Source of the DNA: Rhodobacteraceae bacterium DSL-40
GTDB taxonomy: Bacteria > Pseudomonadota > Alphaproteobacteria > Rhodobacterales > Rhodobacteraceae
Assembly: GCA_003258405.1 (NCBI GenBank)
Contig: QKPN01000017.1
Coordinates: 20,467 to 84,466, forward strand
Direction of reading: 5' to 3'
Length of the DNA: 64,000 bases
A model generated the notes under the pieces. That model worked only from the letters and a program-made list of their open reading frames with translations, did no database searches and was not told the origin of the DNA. This document shows positions 26,206 through 33,780 of this stretch, piece by piece (within the stretch, counting starts at the first letter, position 1; each line of letters opens with the position of its first letter). The position numbers were made by a program, and so were the translations under genes.

Positions 26206-27543
26206 ATGCAACGCGCTTCCCTCGCTGCGCTGGCCCTGGCCGGCGGTGCCGCGGTCCACGGCACGACCGTCATCGCCCAGTCGGCGGAGGAAGGCCTGTC
26301 GGCCTCGACGCTGACGGCCACCATTTCCCAGAGCGTCACGACCGATTCCAACTACGATCTCGATGACGTCTCGCCGGGCCAGACCACCTACGCGGACACC
26401 CGTTTCGGGCTGCAGCTCGATCAGATCGGCTCGGACCGGGTCCTGTCGCTGGGCTTCGACACCGGCCTACGGGCCTTCTGGCCCGCGAAGGACGCGGTTC
26501 CCAACGATTTCGAGTTCCAGTTCGCCTCACCCAGCACGGCCCATCTCGAATACGAGCAGGAAGGCGCTCACACGGCTTTCGACTCGTCCTTCCGGTTCCG
26601 GACCCGCCGCGTCGATTTCAACAACCCCCTCACGGATTTCATCACCGATGAGGGCACCCTGCCCGACGATCTCGAACAGCTACAGGGCGAGACGAGCGAG
26701 CTCCGCTATGATGCCGATATCGGCTTCACGCTGGGCCCCAACGCGCCCAGCAGCTATGGCGTCCGGCTGGTCGCGACGAATATCGACTACCGGAACAGCA
26801 CACCGGACGAGGATCTGGTGCCGCGCTACTCCGTCGAGGGAAGCGGCTTCTGGACGCTCCGTCTCAACCCCGTGCTCTCTACCGGTCTGGACGGCAGCTA
26901 TTTCTACTACAGGGCCGACGACACGGAGCAGACCGAGGTCCGGATCGGCGAGGTCGACTGGGGGCTGATCTATCATCCCAGCGAAGCCCTCCGGGTGCGC
27001 GGCGGCCTCGGCTATGCCGACCGGACGCGCGAGGAAGTCATCGACGACGTGCGCGAGACGACGCAGTCGAACAGCGGGCCCGTCGTGCGGGGCGATTTCC
27101 GCTACGACCTTCCCACGGTGACCGTCCTCGGCGATGCCCGCTGGACCACGGCCGCTCCCGACCCCCGGCTGAGCTTCAACCTGCAGGCCAATTACAACAT
27201 GCCCCGCTCCAGGCTGACCGGCCGGGCGTTCAACCGCTATACCGGCGGTCAGAGCGGCAACGAGCAGCAGGTGAGCGGGATCGGCTTCGGCGTGCAACAC
27301 GATCTCAACGAGAGCTCCCGCGTGGGCCTCGATCTCAGCTATGCCTATCAGCAGAACCTGGACGAGCCCCAGGATCCGGATATCGAGCGCACCAATGTGA
27401 CCGCGAGCTTCGGATACGACCTCACGCGGGTCGTCACCAGCGAGATCGGTTACACGTTCAGCAACCGGACCGAAGGCAGCTCCGACGCGGACAGCCACCA
27501 GTTCTATTTCAACATCGCCCGGATCTTCCAGACGAACCTTTGA
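26206..27543 (+). CDS. Outer-membrane beta-barrel protein of the exopolysaccharide locus
   Basis: About 445 residues. A signal sequence (SLAALALAGGAAVHGTTVIA) is followed by alternating polar/hydrophobic strands with many aromatic girdle residues (LDGSYFYYRADDTEQTEVRI, GLDLSYAYQQNLDEP, SEIGYTFSNRTEGS). It resembles the outer-membrane beta-barrel proteins present in exosortase/exopolysaccharide loci, and is probably the exit channel for the polymer. ATG 26206 with GAGG upstream is preferred; a GTG at 26191 overlapping the previous stop is possible. It shares a transcript with the OPX gene. Confidence 0.8.
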   Translation: MQRASLAALALAGGAAVHGTTVIAQSAEEGLSASTLTATISQSVTTDSNYDLDDVSPGQTTYADTRFGLQLDQIGSDRVLSLGFDTGLRAFWPAKDAVPNDFEFQFASPSTAHLEYEQEGAHTAFDSSFRFRTRRVDFNNPLTDFITDEGTLPDDLEQLQGETSELRYDADIGFTLGPNAPSSYGVRLVATNIDYRNSTPDEDLVPRYSVEGSGFWTLRLNPVLSTGLDGSYFYYRADDTEQTEVRIGEVDWGLIYHPSEALRVRGGLGYADRTREEVIDDVRETTQSNSGPVVRGDFRYDLPTVTVLGDARWTTAAPDPRLSFNLQANYNMPRSRLTGRAFNRYTGGQSGNEQQVSGIGFGVQHDLNESSRVGLDLSYAYQQNLDEPQDPDIERTNVTASFGYDLTRVVTSEIGYTFSNRTEGSSDADSHQFYFNIARIFQTNL

Positions 27544-27633
27544 AGCGGACGTTCACGGCAAGGCTTGCTGGCGGCGGGATCCCGGAAGGGGTTCCGCCGC
27601 AGTCATGTCGGGGATCTCATCGCAAGGAAAACC

Positions 27634-29283
27634 CTATTCCGGGATGAAATCCCGCACCTTGTCCCGCGTGGCAACAAGGAAGCGCTGGAGCCGGGCATCC
27701 GCCGCGGCCTCTCCCCCCTCCCCGATCGGCGTGATGACCCGCACGAGGCCGCCATCCGTCCGGCCCCGGACTGCACTGTCATAGACAGTATAAAGCTTGG
27801 CGGCGAAATCGTTGGTGACCTGGCGCCCCCGGCCCGCAAACCAGTAGTAGACAAGTTGCTGGTCGAGCTCCTTCTGGATCACGACGCGGTTGATCCTTAC
27901 CCTGCCGTCCTGGGTGCCCGGCAGGGAAATCTCCGTCGGCGCGATGGAGTAGACCTCCCAGCCACTGCCTGGCAGACAGACCTCCGGATCATGGATCGCG
28001 TTGCCGCTGGTCTGGTCCACGTAATAGGACATGAAGAAGTCGACATCCTCGGCTTCCGCGATGTTCCGGTAGGTCCCGGAGAAATAGTCGTCGGCCCCGA
28101 GCGTGCTTTCGACATCCGGCGCGAGCAGGCTGGAATTGCCCGACCAGCCGCCGATGGTCAGCGGAAACAGGGCGAAGGGTTCCCGCTCCGGCGTGCTCGC
28201 CTCACGGGCGGGCGCAAAGCTCCAGGCTGCCGAGAGGGCAAGCGTCATCAGCGCGGCGGTGACGAGCCCGCGGGAGGGCGGGATGGTCCGTACCCGCCCG
28301 AACTGTGCGCCAAGGCCCGAGAAATCCATGTCGAGCGCCTCTCCGAGCGGCCGCCGGTCTCCCGAAAGCCGCTGCATGGCCATGGCCATGAGGAAGAGGA
28401 TGCCGATGCAGGTGAGAAAGATCACCCAGCCCTCGAAAGCGTGCAGGAAGCCTTCGGCCTGTGCAATGCCATAGCGGTCGACCAGGATGCCGATGATGCC
28501 GATCCGGATCGAGTTCATCAGCACCGCGAGCGGAACCGCGGAGGTAAGCAGTACCATCTTGTGCCAGCGCGGCCCGCTGTAGAGCACCGCGAAGACATAG
28601 GTAAAGCTCATGATCGGGAACAGGTAGCGCAGCCCCGAACAGGCTTCGGCCACCTGCAGCTTGTAGACTCCGAGGTCGATGATGTTGCCCTCGAGAAAGA
28701 CCGGAATGCTCGCGATCTGCAACAGCCCGACGCCAATCTCGGAAGAGACGAACTGCAGCGCCGAGGAGATCTTCCAGTAGAGCACCTGGGGCAATGGCAG
28801 CATGAAGATGAGATGCAGGACCGAGGGCCAGAACACGATGCCGCGGCGCCAGCCGAAACCGGTGAGGATCAGTCCGCCCACCCAGATGATGAGTGAATAG
28901 AACACGAAATCGTAGATGCCTACGAGATTGCCGGCGAGCGCCAGCAGCAGGCTCACCCCGATCACCAGCACGCCCGGCCAGCGGTCCGTTACCGGTGCGG
29001 CAGGCGGCGGGACCTGCTTCATCTCGTGCAGGAACATGTAGAAGGAGAGCAGCGGAATCACCGGCCCGTGGCTGAACTCGGGCCGCGCCCAGTCTTCGGA
29101 AAGCCCGTAGAGCCCGAACCAGAAGAGCGGCAGCGTCGAGAAGATCGCCAGGAAGAACCAGGCCATCCCGGCAAGATTGACCGGATGGCCGGCAATGGAT
29201 TGCTCCAGCCCTCCGGATCGGGTCGTCACCAGCGTATCAGTCAACTCGGATATCCAGCAAGTGCACTTTGTCCGTGAGGACAA
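27634..29283 (-). CDS. xrtD: Exosortase with fused EpsI-like domain (XrtD, VPLPA-CTERM type)
   Basis: 549 residues, polytopic inner-membrane cysteine transpeptidase. About eight membrane segments in residues 40-300 contain the exosortase catalytic set: Cys215 in VAEACSGLRYLFP, Arg260 in MNSIRIG and His281 in FLHAFEGW. The C-terminal about 200 residues (FMSYYVDQTSGNAIHDPEVC, LPGSGWEV) are an EpsI-like periplasmic domain fused in one chain, an arrangement known for the VPLPA-CTERM-specific exosortase. A protein with a VPLPA-CTERM tail is encoded at 48813-49166. The start is uncertain: TTG 29283, or a later TTG/GTG near 29241. Confidence 0.9.
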   Translation of the reverse strand: MSSRTKCTCWISELTDTLVTTRSGGLEQSIAGHPVNLAGMAWFFLAIFSTLPLFWFGLYGLSEDWARPEFSHGPVIPLLSFYMFLHEMKQVPPPAAPVTDRWPGVLVIGVSLLLALAGNLVGIYDFVFYSLIIWVGGLILTGFGWRRGIVFWPSVLHLIFMLPLPQVLYWKISSALQFVSSEIGVGLLQIASIPVFLEGNIIDLGVYKLQVAEACSGLRYLFPIMSFTYVFAVLYSGPRWHKMVLLTSAVPLAVLMNSIRIGIIGILVDRYGIAQAEGFLHAFEGWVIFLTCIGILFLMAMAMQRLSGDRRPLGEALDMDFSGLGAQFGRVRTIPPSRGLVTAALMTLALSAAWSFAPAREASTPEREPFALFPLTIGGWSGNSSLLAPDVESTLGADDYFSGTYRNIAEAEDVDFFMSYYVDQTSGNAIHDPEVCLPGSGWEVYSIAPTEISLPGTQDGRVRINRVVIQKELDQQLVYYWFAGRGRQVTNDFAAKLYTVYDSAVRGRTDGGLVRVITPIGEGGEAAADARLQRFLVATRDKVRDFIPE

Positions 29284-29423
29284 TAGGCGAAATTCTACCG
29301 ATTGGCGATGGAACCGTGCGTGCAGGGTAAACCGCGAGGTAAATTTGCACTACATTTTAATCGGCGGACGCACAGTTCGAGCAGAACATCCTGACTTCAC
29401 GATTGAGGACACGAGGCAAGGCG

Positions 29424-30374
29424 ATGGGCTTTACCAGACCCGACATGGTGACGTTCGATTCCACGGACGCGCTGCCCCCTGTCCAATCCTGGCGCATCCA
29501 TCTGGGCGCTCACAAGACGGCGACGACCCATCTTCAGCAGACACTCTCGGCCATCAGGCCGCAGCTTGCAGCCCATGGCGTCGATTTCATTCCGAACCAG
29601 ACCGTTCGAGATCACGGGCTGACCCGGGAGCTTTTCCGTCGCAACCTCGCCGCGCGGGTGCCATTCCTGCGCCGCTCGATCATGCCCGGCGTCCTCGACG
29701 GCGTGCTGAGCCCCCTGCGCCACGGCCCGCAATCCGTCGTGATCTCGGAGGAAAACCTCATCGGCACTTCGGGAGACGCCTTCTCCGGCCTGCTCTATCC
29801 GCTGGCGGATACTTCCATCGCCCGGCTCTCGACCCTGTCGGAGCGCGCGGACATGACCTTCTTCCTCTCGATCCGCTCCTTCGACACCTTCCTGCCCTCG
29901 GCCTATGCCGAAGCGCTCAAGCAGTCGCCGCCGCTGGAGGGCGGCTTTGCCGCTGTCAAGCGGCGTATCCTGGCGAAGCCGCCAAGCTGGTTCGGCCTCG
30001 TGCAGCGGATCCGGGCGATCGCGCCGGGCATACGTCTGCGCATCTGGCGCCAGGAGGACTACCGCAGCCACAAGACCGAGATCCTCTCCGCCCTCTGTGG
30101 CTGCAGGCTTGACGCCCTGCCCGAGATCCCCGATCCCAGACGCACGGCTTCACCCAGCCTCGAGGCCATCCGGAAGGCCGAGGCGCTCCCCCAGGAGCTG
30201 CCCAAGCCCCAGCGGCGCAGCGCAGTGCTCAAGGCCTACAGCGAGGCGCCTTCGGAACCGGGGCAAAAATTCCGACCGTTCTCGGTGGATGAAAGCAAGG
30301 CGCTGCAGAAATCCTATCAGGAGGATCTCAACCGCATCGCGGGGCTCGGGGCCGATGTGCTGATGAAGTTCTGA
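29424..30374 (+). CDS. Sulfotransferase-like protein 1
   Basis: About 316 residues. The phosphosulfate-binding motif is HLGAHKTATTHLQQTL near the N-terminus, the P-loop-like 5'-PSB element of PAPS-dependent sulfotransferases. A conserved SEENLIG and a second element FFLSIRSFDTFLPSAYAEAL (3'-PB position) follow. It probably adds sulfate to a sugar in the polysaccharide. ATG 29424 is preceded by GAGGCAAGG; a TTG at 29403 is less likely. It is transcribed divergently from xrtD across about 140 bases. Confidence 0.8.
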   Translation: MGFTRPDMVTFDSTDALPPVQSWRIHLGAHKTATTHLQQTLSAIRPQLAAHGVDFIPNQTVRDHGLTRELFRRNLAARVPFLRRSIMPGVLDGVLSPLRHGPQSVVISEENLIGTSGDAFSGLLYPLADTSIARLSTLSERADMTFFLSIRSFDTFLPSAYAEALKQSPPLEGGFAAVKRRILAKPPSWFGLVQRIRAIAPGIRLRIWRQEDYRSHKTEILSALCGCRLDALPEIPDPRRTASPSLEAIRKAEALPQELPKPQRRSAVLKAYSEAPSEPGQKFRPFSVDESKALQKSYQEDLNRIAGLGADVLMKF

Positions 30375-30420
30375 TCCGGCGCGCGGGTCGCCGTGCTCAT
30401 TTTTCGGATGAGCGGTGCTT

Positions 30421-31398
30421 TCAGGCGGCGACGGCCATGTCGAGCGCGAGGCGCTGGCCACTGCCCTGCGCGGACGGTTCGAAATCGGCGAGTGCCAGAT
30501 TCTGCCGGCGGCTGGCCTCCGAGAACATCGAGAGCAGCACAACCCCCCCGGAATTGAGCGTCAGCGCCCGTTCGAGCAGAAGCTGGGTCAGGGCCTCGTG
30601 CACGTCGCCCCCCCGGGCACGGGCCGTTACCAGCGCCCGGAAGCCCGGCTTCTCGGCCATGTGCTGCTTCATCCGCTCGAGCGCCCCCCCGACCCCGAAG
30701 ACCGAATGGGTGATGAGGCCGAAACCCGCGCTCTGCGCCGCGGCCACGCCATCGAGACTGAGCCCCGGGGCCGGCGTGGGAAACTGCACGGCCGTATAGG
30801 GCCGACCCTGCGCGATCGCGGCCGCGGCGGTATCCTCGCTGCTGGCCACGGCAACGGCTCGGGCCTTGCCGGAGGCAACGATATCCTCGAGCGCGCGGAG
30901 CGTATCCTCACGCAGCACATCTCCGGGCTTCGCGTCATGGAGGGCATAGAGATCGACATAATCCGTCCCGAAGCGCCGGAGGCTCCGCTCAAGCGACTCG
31001 TGGAGCAGCTCCGGCGTCAGATCGAGCGCCCGGGCCGGCTGGACATTGGCGCTCTTGAAGGCCTTGCGGAGCGCGGGAGCCGCCCGGACCGCGGAACGCG
31101 CGATCGGCAAGATCGCCTCCTTGAGCCCGAAACCACCGCCGCCCGAGGGCAGCAGGCCGACCTTGGTGCTGATCTGCACCTCGCTCCGCACCCGGTTGCG
31201 CAGGAATTCGCCGCCGATCTCCTCGGCGCGGCCACCGCCGTAGAGCGGTGCGAAATCGAACCAGCGCACGCCCTTGTCGAAGGCATCGGCAAGCGCCCTC
31301 AGACCTTCGCGCGCGCCCACGCGGGACCCCAGGGACGCACAGCCGAAACCGAGACAGGATGTCTCGATCTCCGAAGCTCCAAGCATTACGCGCCGCAT
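30421..31398 (-). CDS. Aldo/keto reductase
   Basis: 325-residue NAD(P)H-dependent oxidoreductase with the AKR barrel. The catalytic tetrad is Asp48 (WFDFAPLYGGG), Tyr53, Lys79 (ISTKVG) and His153 (YALHD). The sequence LGFGCASLGSR and the overall length fit the L-fucose dehydrogenase/D-threo-aldose-like branch, but the substrate is unknown. It is monocistronic on the minus strand, converging on the sulfotransferase gene with 46 bases between them. In this setting a sugar-modifying role is possible, and a general detoxification enzyme is equally possible. Confidence 0.85.
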   Translation of the reverse strand: MRRVMLGASEIETSCLGFGCASLGSRVGAREGLRALADAFDKGVRWFDFAPLYGGGRAEEIGGEFLRNRVRSEVQISTKVGLLPSGGGGFGLKEAILPIARSAVRAAPALRKAFKSANVQPARALDLTPELLHESLERSLRRFGTDYVDLYALHDAKPGDVLREDTLRALEDIVASGKARAVAVASSEDTAAAAIAQGRPYTAVQFPTPAPGLSLDGVAAAQSAGFGLITHSVFGVGGALERMKQHMAEKPGFRALVTARARGGDVHEALTQLLLERALTLNSGGVVLLSMFSEASRRQNLALADFEPSAQGSGQRLALDMAVAA

Positions 31399-31774
31399 GT
31401 AACCTCCCCCTCGTCGGACCTGCAGGAGACCCGCCTGCCACAGGCTGCGGATTCATGCCTGTGCCGGGTTCCACATCATTTCCCCGGCTCGCGAGTCCAG
31501 CCGGGACGCCCACTTACCTTGCAGCCATGGGAATAGAAACATGATCGGCAAGCGGCGCATACAGGCCCATGATACAAGCGAGCCTAACACAGACGAAAGG
31601 CCGAACAGCCGGAAACGCGCATTAACCTGCGATCATCGCACAAATATGATCGCCCTGAGGCACAAATGACCCTGGAGAAGACAGATCCGCGGGGCCAGCC
31701 AGAACCGCCGGCCTCTGCCTGGCCCCAAACCAAGATCCTGGGTTCGGTCTGTTTCCATCCAAACCGTTTTCGCT
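31399..31774. promoter_or_regulatory. Intergenic region upstream of the aldo/keto reductase
   Basis: 376 bases without a gene. The end near 31400-31480 should contain the reductase promoter on the minus strand. A perfect inverted repeat GCGATCAT-N9-ATGATCGC lies at 31629-31653 and could be an operator. A hairpin at 31691-31726 closes the GT2 transcript that ends at 31775. Nothing else was recognised. Confidence 0.5.
31691..31726 (-). terminator. Hairpin after GT2 gene 31775-32659
   Basis: Arms GGGGCCAG (31691-31698) and CTGGCCCC (31719-31726) pair over eight bases, with three more pairs inside after one mismatch. On the minus strand it lies about 50 bases past the GT2 stop and is followed by GCGGATCTGTCTTCTCC, only weakly T-rich. 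Confidence 0.5.
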
Positions 31775-32659
31775 CTAGCTGGAGATGAGCTTCTGGCGCA
31801 GCTTCTGCATCTGCTCCCTGCGCATGAAGGCGCGAATGTCGGACGGCACCCCGCCGTCCGTCCCCTTGCAGGTGGCCCAGACATAGCCGGCGGTCCGCGC
31901 CATGCAGCCCACGACATAGGGCTTGCGCAGGACATCGGGTGCATTGCGCGCCAGATGGTAGAGCGGAGAGAAGCCGATGGCGCGCTCGAGCTGACCTGAA
32001 TAGAAGGCCCCCCGGAGCGGATTGCGCCCCTTGGCCTTGGGTGTCTTGTGATGAAGGATCCGCAGGTCCGGGAAGGAACGCGTCTGCCAGCCATGCATCC
32101 GCGCCATGACGAGCGCGAGCGCGTCTTCCATCGCGCAAGGCACATAGCCGCCGGTCTCGTCGAAACAGGCGCGGCGGAAGAACTGGATCGGGCCACCCAC
32201 CCCGTCGGGATTGATGAAATACGGCCATTCTCGGCCTTCATCGCTGTTGTAGATGAAGCCGCCGCCGATCCCCACCTCGGGATTGGCCACCATCTTGCCC
32301 ATCAGCCGCTCGAAGAAATCGGGGGCGAAGGTCACATCCGCATCCATGTTGGCGATATAGTCGGAAGAGAGCCCGCCGAGCGTGGCAATTCCGGCCCGGA
32401 TCGCCGAGACCTTGCGCCAGCTCAGCCGGCCGAAGGCCGGCGCATCGGGACGCTCGTTCTCGAACCGCAGGAAATGGATGAAATCGTGTTTCGCCGCAGC
32501 CGCACGGCCGATCTCGTCGGTCGCGTCGGTGGAGGCATCGCTCACGATCACCCAGGCAACCGGCCGGATCGTCTGGGCCGCCACGGCCTCGATGACACCG
32601 GGCAGGAAACGCGCCTCGTTATAGGCCGGCGTAATCAGAATATATCGCGTGTTATCCAT
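31775..32659 (-). CDS. Glycosyltransferase family 2, duplicate copy A
   Basis: 294 residues. GT-A motifs: YILITPAYNEARFLPGVIEA, VIVSDASTDATDEI and the metal-binding MDADVTFAPDFFERL. The last third (FSPLYHLARNAPDVL, SDIRAFMRREQMQKL) has no membrane segment. It is closely related along its whole length to the next gene (32813-33697), clearly a tandem duplicate. Each copy has its own upstream region and downstream hairpin. The most similar functional class would be transferases of exopolysaccharide assembly; the sugar is unknown. Confidence 0.9.
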   Translation of the reverse strand: MDNTRYILITPAYNEARFLPGVIEAVAAQTIRPVAWVIVSDASTDATDEIGRAAAAKHDFIHFLRFENERPDAPAFGRLSWRKVSAIRAGIATLGGLSSDYIANMDADVTFAPDFFERLMGKMVANPEVGIGGGFIYNSDEGREWPYFINPDGVGGPIQFFRRACFDETGGYVPCAMEDALALVMARMHGWQTRSFPDLRILHHKTPKAKGRNPLRGAFYSGQLERAIGFSPLYHLARNAPDVLRKPYVVGCMARTAGYVWATCKGTDGGVPSDIRAFMRREQMQKLRQKLISS

Positions 32660-32739
32660 GTTAAGCCTCTCGCGGCCCTGTCAACATATTAAAGAAAAGT
32701 CGCCGGCCCCAGCTCCGGTTCCGGCTTAATCTACCTGTT

Positions 32740-32760
32740 CCGCTCCCATATCAGGAGCGG
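32740..32760 (-). terminator. Hairpin after GT2 gene 32813-33697
   Basis: A 7-bp stem CCGCTCC/GGAGCGG with the loop CATATCA, about 55 bases past the stop of duplicate copy B on the minus strand. The T tract is poor, so it may be only partly effective. Confidence 0.45.
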
Positions 32761-32812
32761 ATTGAAGGTTCATGCTTAATTTCCCGAAGGCGGGAGCAGA
32801 TCCGTTTCCGCG

Positions 32813-33697
32813 CTACCGGCCCAGCAGCTTGCGGCGGAGGCGCTCCATCTGTTCCTTGCGCATGAAGGCGCGAATGTCGGACGGCACGCCCGCATCCTTG
32901 CCCTTGCCCGCCGCCCAGGCGTAGCCGGCGGTACGCGCGACACTTCCAAGCACATAGGGCGGACGCAGGATGTCCGGCACATTGCGGGCCAGATGGTAGA
33001 TCAGCGAGAAGCCGACCGCGCGCTCGACCGCGCCGGCATGGAACATGCCCCGGAGCGGATGGGCGCCCTTGGCCCGGGCAGTTTTGTGATGGAGGATCTT
33101 CAGATCGGGGAAGGAGCGCGTCTTCCAGCCGTGCATATGCGCCATGATGAGCGCGAGCGCGTCTTCCATCGCGCAGGGCACATAGCCGCCGGTCTCCTGG
33201 AAACAGGCGCGGCGGAAGAACTGGAGCGGCCCGCCCACCCCTTCGGGATTGATGAAATAGGGCCATTCCCGGCCGGCTTCGGTGTTGTAGATGAAGCCGC
33301 CGCCGATGCCGATCTTCGGATCGGCCGCCATCTTGCCCATCAGCCGCTCGAAGAAATCGGGGGCGAAGGTCACATCCGCGTCCATGTTGGCGATATAGGC
33401 CGAGGGGATGTCGCCGAGCTCCGCGAGCCCCGCGCGGATCGTGCAGACCTTGCGCCAGGCGAGCCGGCCGAAGGCGGGCGGTGTGGCAGTCCGGTTCTCG
33501 TGGCGCAGGAAACGGATGAAATCGTGCTCCGCCGCCGCCTTCCGTGCGATCTCGTCGGTCGCGTCGGTCGAGCCGTCGCTCACGATCATCCAGGCCACCG
33601 GCTTCACGGTCTGGGCGACCACCGTCTCGATGACGCCCGGCAAGAAACGGGCCTCGTTATAGGCCGGCGTGATCAGGATATATCGCGTATCGTTCAT
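32813..33697 (-). CDS. Glycosyltransferase family 2, duplicate copy B
   Basis: 294 residues from ATG 33697 (MNDTRYILITPAYNEARFLP); an earlier start at 33733 would add 12 residues absent from copy A. Same motifs as copy A: VSDGSTDATDEI and MDADVTFAPDFFERLMGKM. Differences are scattered and conservative, and the blocks EWPYFINP, GGYVPCAMEDALAL and SDIRAFMR are the same in both. This suggests duplication followed by divergence, perhaps to add two related residues. The gene is separated from its neighbours by 83 and 153 bases and so appears to have its own promoter. Confidence 0.9.
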   Translation of the reverse strand: MNDTRYILITPAYNEARFLPGVIETVVAQTVKPVAWMIVSDGSTDATDEIARKAAAEHDFIRFLRHENRTATPPAFGRLAWRKVCTIRAGLAELGDIPSAYIANMDADVTFAPDFFERLMGKMAADPKIGIGGGFIYNTEAGREWPYFINPEGVGGPLQFFRRACFQETGGYVPCAMEDALALIMAHMHGWKTRSFPDLKILHHKTARAKGAHPLRGMFHAGAVERAVGFSLIYHLARNVPDILRPPYVLGSVARTAGYAWAAGKGKDAGVPSDIRAFMRKEQMERLRRKLLGR

Positions 33698-33780
33698 TCT
33701 TAAACTGTGGCCACCCTTGATAACATTCGTCAACAGGCAAGCAGGAGACTTGTTCCGGCCCCCTTATCACTTTCCTCCCA

